From NCBI GenBank assembly GCA_023128035.1, contig JAGMES010000031.1, positions 1 through 39,490 of the forward strand: DNA of 39,490 nucleotides, written 5' to 3'. Below are positions 13,901-17,915 of this stretch, piece after piece. Each line of letters starts with the position of its first letter. The first letter of the stretch is position 1. The position numbers and the translations under genes were made by a program. This stretch comes from Halanaerobiales bacterium. Lineage in GTDB: Bacteria; Bacillota_F; Halanaerobiia; DY22613. The notes under the pieces are model-generated. The model was given only the letters and a program-made list of their open reading frames with translations, ran no database searches and was not told the DNA's origin.

Positions 13901-16900
13901 CATACTAGATGAAATTACTCAAAATTCAGAGATAGAGTTACGAGACATTGAACTGCTTGCACCAGAAGAAAAGAATGAGCTATTATTTGACTTTAATGAT
14001 ACTAATAAAGAGTATCCAGAGAAAGAAACAATTTATCAACTATTTGAAGAACATGTTGAGAGAGAACCAGATAAAATAGCAGTTTGCTTTGAGGATCAAA
14101 AAATTTCATTTAGAGAGTTAAATGTTAAAGCTAATCAATTAGCACGAGTTTTGCAGGAGAAGGGTGTCCAAGCAGATACGAGTGTCGGGTTAATTATGGA
14201 AAGATCAATTGAGATGATAACTGGAATTTTAGGTATCTTGAAAGCGGGAGGAGCATATCTGCCGATTGATTCAGGATACCTAGCAGAACGGATCGAGTAT
14301 ATGATTAAAGATTCAGGAACAGAGCTACTAATAACCAAATCAAAACTACAGGTTAATTTTGATTTACCGATTGAAGTTATAGATATTGAAAGTATACCAT
14401 CAAACTATAAATCTTCAAATCTTGCGTATTCAAGTAGTTCGAATAATCTAGCATATATTATCTATACATCTGGTTCAACAGGTAATCCGAAAGGGGTAGC
14501 TATAGAACATGCTTCTCTAGTTAATTATACCCATTGGTTTATTGAAACTGGAGAGATATCAGCAAAGGATTCTTCCGCGTTATTGTCATCATATGCTTTT
14601 GATCTTGGATATACTGTGATCTGGTCAAGTTTAGGAAGTGGTGCAGAGCTACATTTAGTAGCAGAGGATTTGTATAAAGATGCGAATCAACTAATAGATT
14701 ATCTTATCGAACACAAAATTACCTTTATTAAAGGAACACCATCTCTCTTTAACATGTTGGTGAATAGTTCAAGATTCGCTGATCATAATTTATCTGAACT
14801 TAGGCTAATAGTTTTAGGTGGAGAAAAGATCAGAGCAAATGATTTAGAAATATACCATCAAAAATATCCAGAAGTAACATTTATGAATCATTATGGGCCA
14901 ACCGAAGCCACAATAGGCTGTATCAGTCATTTGATCAACAAAGATAGCTTAGTTAAATTTATTGAAAAACCTGTAATCGGTACATCAAATAGCAATACTA
15001 AAGCATATATTCTGGATAGTCAGAAAAAGCTGGTTCCAGTTGGTGTTGTTGGAGAACTATATATTGCAGGTAAAGGATTAGCTAGAGGTTATCTAAATAG
15101 ACTTCAGCTTACAGATGAACGGTTTATAGAAAATCCATATATATCTGGAGAGAGATTATATAAAACGGGTGACTTGGTTAGATGGATGCCAAATGGTATG
15201 ATAGATTTTATTGGTAGAATAGATCATCAGGTTAAGATTAGAGGATTTAGAGTCGAGCTAGGTGAGATCGAAAAACAGTTGGCAAATCATATCAATATAA
15301 ATGAAGCTGTAGTTATAACAAGAGAAGAAGAGGACGGTATTGATTTGGTGGCTTACATAGTGGAATCTGAAGAGGTAGTAATAAGCAAGTTAAGAGAGTA
15401 CCTTTTGCGAAAATTACCTGAGTATATGATTCCATCATACTTCATTAAGTTAGATAAATTTCCATTAACGGAGAATGGAAAACTTAATCTTAAAGCTTTA
15501 CCAGAGCCAATTACTAATATTGCAAGAGATACTGATTATGTCATACCAACTAATCCACTTGAAAAAGAGATGGTTAAACTTTGGTCAGAGGTACTTAGAA
15601 TTGAAGCGATAGGAGTTAATGATAATTTTTTCGAACTAGGTGGTCATTCACTCAAAGCTACAGTATTAATGGCAAAGATTCATCAGATATTAGGAATAGA
15701 TATTCCTTTAAAAGTAATCTTTAAACACCCAACTATCAAAGAACTAACTCTTTATATGGAAGAAAAGAAATCTGAAAACAGCTTTTCAACCATAGAAAAA
15801 GCAGATGAAAAAGAATATTATCCATTATCATCTGCACAAAAGCGGCTATTACTTATTAGCCAGCTAAATCAAGATAACACAACTTACAATATGCCCCTAG
15901 TAATGCTTATCGAAGGAGAATTAGATCGAGAAAGTTTAGAAAATGCATTTAAGAAATTAGTCCAAAGACATGATTCCCTTCGAACATCATTTACCATAAT
16001 TGATGGTGAACCAGTGCAAAAAATTGAAGAAAGTGTAGACTTAGAGATTAGCTATGTAGAAACTGATAAAACTATTGAAGAGGTTATTTTAGAATTTATA
16101 AGACCATTTGATTTAGCAAAAGCACCTTTATTAAGAGTGAGTGTTGCAAAAGTTGGAAGTAAGAATATTTTCTTATGTGATATGCATCATATCATCTCAG
16201 ATGGAATTTCAAGAAGTATTTTGCTTCAAGAATTTATCTCATTGTATGCAGGAGAAAGTGTACCAGAATTAAAATTGCAATACAAAGATTTTGCTGTTTG
16301 GCAAAATCAATTTTTCCAAACTGATGAGTTTAAAAACCAGGAAAAATATTGGTTAGAAAGGTTTAAAGATGAGGTTTCAGTTCTCAATCTTCCAACAGAT
16401 TATTCAAGAGCAGAAGTAGTGGACTTTGCTGGAGATGTAGTAAGTTTTCTGATTGAAGAAGAATTAACTACTAAACTTAACGAATTGGCGTTTCAAAATA
16501 ATGCAACACTTTATATGGTATTATTGGCTGCATATAATATTTTGCTCTCTAAGTATTCAAGACAGGAGGATATAGTGATTGGTTCACCGATTGCAGGAAG
16601 ATCACATGCAGAATTAGCTAATATTATGGGAGTGTTTATTAACACTTTAGCTATGAGAAATATTCCTGCAAAAGCTAAAACATTTATTCAATTCTTGAAT
16701 GAGGTTAGGGGAAATTCATTAAAAGCTTATGAAAATCAAGATTACCAATATGAAATGTTGGTTGATAAATTGAATATACAGATTGATACAATCTTTTTGA
16801 TGCAGAATTTAGACATAGTTGAGGTGAAGATTCCAGGATTAAGATTAATTCCAATAGACGCAGAAATAAATGTAGCCAAATTTGATTTAACTCTAACAGC

Positions 16901-17108
16901 AGTTGAAAGAGATAGCCAAATAGCTTGTAATTTTGGATTTCGAACTAGTTTATATAACAAAACTACGATAGAGGAAATGGCCAAAAACTTTGTTAGGATA
17001 CTTGGTCAAATTACCGAAAATCCTGATATTCTCCTAAAAGAGATAAACTTAGAAAGCAGCTTAAAGATTGTTGAAAGTACGGAAATTGATTTTGAGTTTG
17101 GCTTTTAG
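3..17108 (+). CDS. NRPS-1, five-module nonribosomal peptide synthetase (5' partial)
   Basis: This is a multimodular peptide synthetase, presumably cytosolic, that activates amino acids as adenylates, tethers them on phosphopantetheinyl carrier domains and condenses them. The frame is open to the left edge. The TTG at 36 is not the real start, because the frame upstream encodes the end of a C domain. Order: C tail, A-PCP; C-A-PCP-E; C-A-PCP; C-A-PCP; C-A-PCP; terminal C. Counting from base 36, A-domain TSG[ST]TG motifs begin near residues 216, 1252, 2741, 3780 and 4811. Carrier serines are near 603, 1625, 3134, 4165 and 5205. C-domain HHxxxDG motifs are near 784, 2273, 3313, 4344 and 5384, and the epimerase copy is near 1809. 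Code-based substrates: ambiguous, Leu (epimerised to D-Leu), Asp, unknown, Asp. The protein ends in a C domain with an acidic/aromatic tail (IDFEFGF) and no A domain, so the next residue must come from the following gene. TAG stop at 17106-17108. Confidence 0.97.
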   Translation: MNLECREIDNRLEFKLQYATRLFKKSTMEKFTEHFCNVIKGVITNPEITIGDIEILSEKEKQQIIYDFNDTKTDNPKHATMHHFFEEQVFKSPEKVALKYKEKEMTYIELNEKANQLARFLRDKGVKPNTIVGICVERSFEMIIGLLGILKAGGAYLPIDPEYPVERIEFMLQDTKAKILLASSHQLKEVNFAGVTIVLDDLDMEAYVSHNLTNYNQPNDLAYIIYTSGSTGKPKGVMIEHQSIFNTLKWRTRYYQFAENDTILQIPSFAFDSSVEDIFATLISGSKLVLIEQKNRLNLEYLNELMLKNKVTHFLITPNFYKTLLEEMPDGLTNLKAVTLAGESFTKELVKDHFEKLQNVRLFNEYGPTENSVCSTIYEFNPDNIIITIGKPIDNVKCYILNNKNKVQPIGVSGELCVSGSGLSRGYLNRPVLTEEKFVQNPFNSAEKMYRTGDLVRWLDNGIIEFLGRTDHQVKIRGFRIELGEIESHLLKHERIKNALVIARTDQNNDKYLCAYIVEVSEISVVELRTYLTNILPDYMIPQYFIKLDKIPLTSNGKVDLKALPESTDKIETGIHYVAPTNEIEAKLVDFWLEILNVEKIGVNDDFFALGGYSLKAMQLSAKVSKEFNKELPLRVIFNSPNIKGLAKYILGVEKSRYENINVVETREYYTLSSAQKRLYVLNQLEGKNISYNMPSFVYIEGEYSLTTCANVFVRLIKQHEVLRSSFILIDGEPVQIIYEDVDFDIRYAEIDENEIAKSVKKFIQPFDLSQAPLLRVDLLKIKDKNKHLLMIDMHHIISDGLSMEILIEDFIQLHDGNDLPKLKIQYKDFSEWQNNFLQSDEIKVQEKFWLDIFSEEISVLNLPTDYLRPAVMDFTGSVSKFHIVRDLADQLKELASGSSTTLYMILLAVYNILLAKYAGQEDIVIGSPIANRSHPDLEKIMGMFVNMLAMRNYPTEDKTFAEFIAEVKDNALLAYENQDYQFEMLVERLGLERDLSRNPLFDTVFALQNFNFTQKSAGNIKFTPYPFENKIAKFDLTLNAVDTENGIDFDIEYRTTLFKDETIKRMGYHYINIIREVVKNPDISLKDIEIISEEEKKQILFTFNDTYKDNPTDKTITQLFEEQVKRNPDKLALVFENEKITYQLLNQKSNQLARMLREKGVKTDQIVGIIVRQGIEMFIGILAILKARGAYLPIDPEYPIERIRYMLADSQTCLCLSSKKSFNKIDFAGEIINLDDEELYENDASNLEMIKQINNLAYVIHTSGSTGKPKGVLVEHRSLLNLIYWHNDYYQVTEADRSTKYAGFGFDASVWEIFPYIIKGVTIYIISEEMRLDIKKLSNYFEENQITISFLPTQICEQFMNLEIPSLRKLLTGGDRLKSYIKRNYQLFNNYGPTEDTVVATACEITEDYANIPIGKPIYNTQIYILGNSNQLQPIGIPGELCISGKSLVRGYLNREELTKEKFTINPYTNERMYRTGDLARWLPDGSIEFLGRVDQQVKIRGYRIEPGEIENQILSHEAVREAVVVDIADKYDNKYLVAYIIGEISISDLKKYLSKELPDYMIPQYFVILENMPVTANGKIDRKALPRPEIKSNDNEYIAPGNETEEKLAKIWSEVLGVECVGISDNFFELGGDSIRAIQIVARASQRGHNITVKDIFRYKTITNILENVDYRKKKFTISQDDVEGEVLLTPIQNWFFHQKFTYQHYWNQSNIFSIKDDVDLELLEEVFRKLIKTHDALRMGYKFDDDQIVQFNRRNDEIDFELDVIDFAAYSYKVQKEKIKQISEELQNNLDLENDLLIKAFIFDLGSNGKRLLIPIHHLVIDGVSWRILLEDLEELYQSKLQKTLPLKTTSFKEWSSKLNEYAKEENIDIEYWEKIDTSKVKSLVTTESEHNYWKYFKRKNIQLDETQTEILLTKVNFAYNTEINDILLTALANSLMEVMESENLLLTLEGHGREEIIEDVDISRTVGWFTSSYPVYFERQENIEKSIKYVKENLRKIPDRGINCGIARYLQNQSKLQQLNPEISFNYLGQFDGVIAKNDKSILNDCIEEIGTGIHYENSHVNLIDIIGLCINGRLELRVDYNLKYIQDDLIADFMMLYKEQLLNLIDHCVNKIESSVTPSDFRAERIFDLEGFELIAKRYSNILKINPLTPMQEGMLFHSLSNEKGTNYCEQIGYFIDGDIDIEMFKKSWTKTLDRHEIFRTEFVWKESKKPVQIVLQDKDVEIHEHDISDKDSIEQEKYIIEFKNGDLDNGLDINKGKLNRLSLIKLSEDKYYVCWTFHHIVLDGWSGPVVIQSLLEIYYALTTDTKMSAKSSVDFSDYLEWYKKHDWRKSKKFWKDYLHDFTEPTLLPVDKNVSNKEVITKAETVQLEFDQEKTAKINQFCKKKNITMNALIQTAWGILLQKYNNTDKSCFGMTVSGRPGEIDGVENIVGLFINTLPVVVRNKDGYRIKEMLTDLNRELVEIREDGYISLTEIQKVSNIDNSQSLFNTLLVYENYPLSSVKVKDVGFNISFNSIYSLTNYDLAVVVGSNERTTIKLTYNTQLFDSTDINLISSYLANLIDKTLKNPELLVSELEMIGEDEKHDLVVKFNDTKADYPKEKTIQQLFEECVDKTPENIAVIYNDQRYTYRELNAKANYLAQVLRDKGVCQESVVGILVGHSVEMVVGILGILKVGGVYLPIDLDYPDERIDYMLHDSGTEILLTQSELRKVSNIEIDRVFLDTLVYADESQNLHQVSNQSNLAYIIYTSGSTGKPKGVAIEHQSVVNYLSWFIHEAKVTQTDLSILLSSYAFDLGYTVFWSTLVSGASLHIVSDTLYKDGNLLIDYLSSNSITLIKATPSMFNMLINSPNFIANKLNTLRMIVLGGEKIRINDLEIYLQHYPEIIFMNHYGPTETTIGCLSIMIDQDSLTTFAKRPTIGKPNSNVKAYVLDQNNQIQPVGVIGELCISGEGLARGYVNNQHLTNERFIESPFIKGERLYKTGDLARILPDGMVEFIGRIDHQVKIRGFRVEVGEIEKQLLNHASVQDVVIIASKDGDGNNYLTAYIIGEEAVSVLKNYLRKNLPDYMIPAYFVQLDHFPMTANGKLDRKRLPLPQESINLDTKYIAPTNTLEEKIVEIWSDLLEVEKIGIYDNFFDLGGHSLKATQLVGRMFREMNVEISLTAVFEKPTIKELANHINNIEQSKYVSIGKTEEKEYYPLSSAQMRIFLLHQMSEVNIGYNVPTTLIIEGNLDYNRFEIAINELVRRHEAFRTSFELIDGVPVQKIQQDVDLDIFYLETAEDEIEEIVKKFMQSFDLSKAPLLRVGLLKTIDKYFFISDMHHSISDGFSRGILVDEFINLYAGTKLLDLKIQYKDFTVWQNEFFLSEKFKKQENYWLERFAGELPILNMPTDFPRPSLKGYEGDVVYQTLDSQLTSSLSELVSKNNATQFMILLAAYTVLLSRYTGQEDIVVGSPIAGREHADLENIIGMFVNTLALRNNVSDDKTFVEFLNDVRQSCLEAFENQDYQFEMLVEKLSVERSLSRNPLFDTMLVLQNRNVKEIAIPDLKFTPYDFTNQVAKFDFTLQVTEGADGLELALYYWTKLFKRETIERLLNNFTVLLANIIENPTLKLSEIEIISPEEKQKLIYDFNNTKNDIVETTIYQLFEEQVQKHSAEIAITFDRQNLTYQELNERANQLARTLRLKGLKPDQVAGIMVERSLKMAVAIFAILKAGGAYLPIDTEYPEERINFILDDSRTNLLLSLRHLTETIQFTGEIIFLDDEANYHQDVNNLDSINQLTDLAYIIYTSGTTGKPKGVMIEHGSIANTIYWFKNEYQMSSEDRLLQIVSFAFDAFLISFFGTLSSGGQIVLVKDSESKDLEVLLNYIVTKKITYLLCPPSLYMKLLENLTVEEAASLKVIIMGGEAITTKLIEMSRNFNPNIEMVNEYGPTENSITSTVHRNIQDSSQVTIGKPIANTQIYIFDKNNQLTPIGVVGELCLSGVGLSRGYLNRVDLTNEKFVFNPYAKTRMYRTGDLGRWLPDGSIQFLGRIDHQVKVRGFRIELGEIEAQLLEFKSIKDALVIDLKDADGMQYLCAYIVTEEEVLVGDVRLFLANRVPNYMVPAHIIILEEMPHTPNGKIDRKSLPKPDGRVTTEYVAPTNKIEESIVIIWSEVLGTAKVGIYDNFFELGGHSLKGASIASKMNQTFNIEISLKDIFKCPTVKELAEFVSLAEEKRFSSIEKVEDREYYPLSSAQKRLFILNQLESETTSYNMPNLMLIDGDLSLERLEKAFKDLVERHEALRTSFDLVNGEPMQKVHKDLEFNVEYMEGSKREAEKIISEFIRPFDLRKAPLFRVKVLKIVDQYLLMYDMHHIISDGISITILINEWGRLYLRRELTDLRIQYKDFAVWQNHRSQSPGIKKQEEFWLEMFTGEIPVLNMPTDFSRPAEICFKGDMIHFELNQKLTTRLIQLSTKNGTTLYMTLLSAFYILLSKYSGQEDIVIGSPSAGRFHAELDQIIGLFINTLAIRAYPKSSKTFAEFLQEIKENFLRVYNNQDYPFERLVEKLNIERDLSRSPLFDVMFTMQNMEQAEIKIDELKFTPYQVAEKESKFDITLRAAEINNKIKFVLEYSISLYQKETMQRLLSHFVNILDEITQNSEIELRDIELLAPEEKNELLFDFNDTNKEYPEKETIYQLFEEHVEREPDKIAVCFEDQKISFRELNVKANQLARVLQEKGVQADTSVGLIMERSIEMITGILGILKAGGAYLPIDSGYLAERIEYMIKDSGTELLITKSKLQVNFDLPIEVIDIESIPSNYKSSNLAYSSSSNNLAYIIYTSGSTGNPKGVAIEHASLVNYTHWFIETGEISAKDSSALLSSYAFDLGYTVIWSSLGSGAELHLVAEDLYKDANQLIDYLIEHKITFIKGTPSLFNMLVNSSRFADHNLSELRLIVLGGEKIRANDLEIYHQKYPEVTFMNHYGPTEATIGCISHLINKDSLVKFIEKPVIGTSNSNTKAYILDSQKKLVPVGVVGELYIAGKGLARGYLNRLQLTDERFIENPYISGERLYKTGDLVRWMPNGMIDFIGRIDHQVKIRGFRVELGEIEKQLANHININEAVVITREEEDGIDLVAYIVESEEVVISKLREYLLRKLPEYMIPSYFIKLDKFPLTENGKLNLKALPEPITNIARDTDYVIPTNPLEKEMVKLWSEVLRIEAIGVNDNFFELGGHSLKATVLMAKIHQILGIDIPLKVIFKHPTIKELTLYMEEKKSENSFSTIEKADEKEYYPLSSAQKRLLLISQLNQDNTTYNMPLVMLIEGELDRESLENAFKKLVQRHDSLRTSFTIIDGEPVQKIEESVDLEISYVETDKTIEEVILEFIRPFDLAKAPLLRVSVAKVGSKNIFLCDMHHIISDGISRSILLQEFISLYAGESVPELKLQYKDFAVWQNQFFQTDEFKNQEKYWLERFKDEVSVLNLPTDYSRAEVVDFAGDVVSFLIEEELTTKLNELAFQNNATLYMVLLAAYNILLSKYSRQEDIVIGSPIAGRSHAELANIMGVFINTLAMRNIPAKAKTFIQFLNEVRGNSLKAYENQDYQYEMLVDKLNIQIDTIFLMQNLDIVEVKIPGLRLIPIDAEINVAKFDLTLTAVERDSQIACNFGFRTSLYNKTTIEEMAKNFVRILGQITENPDILLKEINLESSLKIVESTEIDFEFGF
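1980..6380 (+). other. Module 2: C-A-PCP-E, predicted D-Leu
   Basis: The C domain is LCL-like, with SSAQKRLYVLNQ near the start and HHIISDG at 2385-2405. The A domain (about 3348-4770; TSGSTGKPKG from 3789) has code D-A-W-F-L-G-N-V-V-K, the Leu code known from gramicidin S, tyrocidine and bacitracin synthetases. Its A2 core reads LKARGAYLPID, with Arg replacing a usually conserved Gly. The carrier domain has GGDS (serine 4908-4910), the form typical of carriers that serve an epimerase, unlike the GGHS of the other modules. The epimerase (about 5070-6360) shows HHLVIDG at 5460-5480, EGHGRE, a TVGWFT motif and NYLGQFD at 6090-6110, so it looks active. The module should supply D-Leu, and the DCL-type C domain that follows fits this. 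Confidence 0.92.
6420..9570 (+). other. Module 3: DCL-type C, A, PCP, predicted L-Asp
   Basis: The C domain opens with PLTPMQEGMLFHS and carries HHIVLDGWS at 6852-6872. These are the hallmarks of C domains that accept a D-configured donor after an epimerase. The A domain (about 7818-9290; TSGSTGKPKG 8256-8285; specificity region from the Asp codon at 8391) has code D-L-T-K-V-G-H-I-G-K, the classical Asp code. The carrier is GGHS with serine 9435-9437. The A domain is closely similar to that of module 5. Together with modules 4, 5 and 6 it gives the predicted Asp-X-Asp-Gly run. Confidence 0.92.
9580..12660 (+). other. Module 4: C-A-PCP, substrate unknown (X of Asp-X-Asp-Gly)
   Basis: The C domain is LCL-like but has HHSISDG (9972-9992) in place of HHIISDG. 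The A domain (about 10932-12390) carries TSGTTGKPKG at 11373-11402. Its code reads D-A-I-L-I-G-E-I-T plus Lys, which I do not recognise. It belongs with the A domains of modules 1, 7 and 12 (shared FD-x-F or NEYGPTEN features), and the region around its specificity pocket is most like module 7. Carrier serine is at 12528-12530. There is no epimerase, so an L residue or Gly is expected. The C domain contains an unusually GC-rich stretch at 10701-10740. Confidence 0.85.
12670..15780 (+). other. Module 5: C-A-PCP, predicted L-Asp
   Basis: LCL-type C domain with HHIISDG at 13065-13085. The A domain (about 14028-15500; TSGSTGNPKG 14466-14495; specificity region from 14601) reads D-L-T-K-V-G-H-I-G-K, the same Asp code as module 3. 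The usual IGKP motif after the pocket is IGTS here, and the A10 core is NGKLNLKAL in place of NGKxDRKAL; the catalytic Lys is kept. Carrier serine is at 15648-15650. The module is followed by a complete C domain and then the end of the protein, so transfer goes in trans to the Gly module of the next gene. Confidence 0.91.
15800..17105 (+). other. Terminal condensation domain of NRPS-1 with docking-like tail
   Basis: This is a full-length C domain with SSAQKRLL near its start and HHIISDG at 16185-16205, but with no A domain behind it in the same protein. The conserved RDxSRNPL core (C7), present in most other C domains here, is missing: the sequence goes from DKLNIQIDT straight to IFLMQN (about 16762-16806), roughly eight to nine residues shorter. 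In place of the usual C-A linker the protein ends in a charged tail finishing IDFEFGF, like the IDF/VDF tail of NRPS-2. It probably condenses the growing chain with the Gly bound to NRPS-2. Confidence 0.85.
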
Positions 17109-17109
17109 T

Positions 17110-17143
17110 ACATTAGTCAGACATATTTATGTCTGACTAATGT
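17110..17143 (+). repeat. Perfect inverted repeat / stem-loop between NRPS genes
   Basis: Arms ACATTAGTCAGACATA (17110-17125) and TATGTCTGACTAATGT (17128-17143) are exact reverse complements separated by TT. In RNA this gives about 15 base pairs with a four-base loop. It begins two bases after the stop codon. No U-tract follows, so it is not a textbook Rho-independent terminator. It may be a processing or stability hairpin, a partial attenuator, or a protein-binding dyad. Confidence 0.85.
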
Positions 17144-17151
17144 CCCTACGA

Positions 17152-17158
17152 AGGGAGG
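17152..17158 (+). promoter_or_regulatory. Ribosome binding site of NRPS-2
   Basis: AGGGAGG lies seven bases upstream of the ATG at 17166. It decides that start, because the frame upstream is short and encodes nothing C-domain-like. Its first four bases can pair with CCCT at 17144-17147. Confidence 0.85.
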
Positions 17159-17165
17159 CAAAAAG

Positions 17166-17915
17166 ATGGACAATACAAATATAAAAAAGAACATATTATT
17201 GTCTGATGGAAAATTTGATACAGAGAGAAATTATTGGTTACAAAAATTAGATTCAAGTGTGGTGTTTTCTTACTTTCTTAATGATTTTAGTAAAGTTGAT
17301 TCTAGAAAAAGAGAAGTGTTGCAGTTTTCATTTTTAGATTCTGTCATTGATAAAATTTCTGCTTTAAGTAAAAACTCAGATTTTGCTCTTTTCACTATTT
17401 TACTGACTATTTTTAAATGTATGCTCTATAAATATTCTGGAGAGCAGGATTTAGTTATAGGAACTACGATTTTTACAAAAGAGAGTGATGACAATTTTTT
17501 GAATAAAATTTTGCCACTTAGAGATATAATTAAACCAAATCAGATCTGTAAAGAATTACTTTTAGAAGTTAAAAATACAGTGGTAGAAGCAAATAATAAT
17601 CAAAACTATCCTGTGGAAGAAATATTCAGCGAGCTTGATTTACCTTTGTTTAAAATCGGATTTATTTTAGAAAATATTCAGAGCAAAGTACATTTTAAAG
17701 CTTATGATTTGGACATAGTTGTATCATTTCTTCGCCGTCAGGATTTATTAGAAGGTAAGTTTGAATACAATCCAGGTTTATATACAAAGGATACTATAGA
17801 AAGGATTATCACTCAATTTAAAAAAGTCGCAGAGTTATTTATGGAAAATATAAATTCAAAAATTGATGATCTTAATTTACTGACAATAAAAGAAAGAGAA
17901 CAACTAATATATGAC
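17166..17915 (+). other. N-terminal half condensation domain (C-lobe only) of NRPS-2
   Basis: About 250 residues align with the second half of the C domains in this locus. It starts at the position of the conserved YW (here GKFDTERNYWLQKL), passes through a degenerate IGxP region (DLVIGTTIF) and the NQDYxFE motif in altered form (NQNYPVEE), and ends in the normal linker FNDTK. The N-lobe with the HHxxxDG active site is absent, so it cannot catalyse condensation alone. It sits where the C half of a normal C-A platform would be. With the full C domain ending NRPS-1 it probably forms a docking interface. A decayed remnant is the alternative, but NRPS-3 starts the same way. Confidence 0.85.

Larger units (their letters stand above)
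17109..17165 (+). other. 57-base intergenic gap between NRPS-1 and NRPS-2
   Basis: The gap starts directly after the NRPS-1 stop codon. It contains one long perfect inverted repeat (17110-17143), a possible small hairpin CCCT-ACGA-AGGG (17144-17155) overlapping the next ribosome binding site, and the ribosome binding site itself. I see no promoter elements. The gap is short and the genes are co-directional, which implies cotranscription. Confidence 0.8.

Noticed and set aside
17110..17143. Intrinsic transcription terminator between NRPS-1 and NRPS-2
   Set aside because: The stem is strong but no T-run follows; it is followed instead by a C-rich stretch and the next ribosome binding site. The assembly line also needs NRPS-2 to be expressed.
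17166..17915. Half C domain as a frameshifted or mis-assembled full C domain
   Set aside because: The gap upstream encodes no missing N-lobe, a strong ribosome binding site precedes the ATG, NRPS-1 already supplies a full C domain, and NRPS-3 has the same arrangement.
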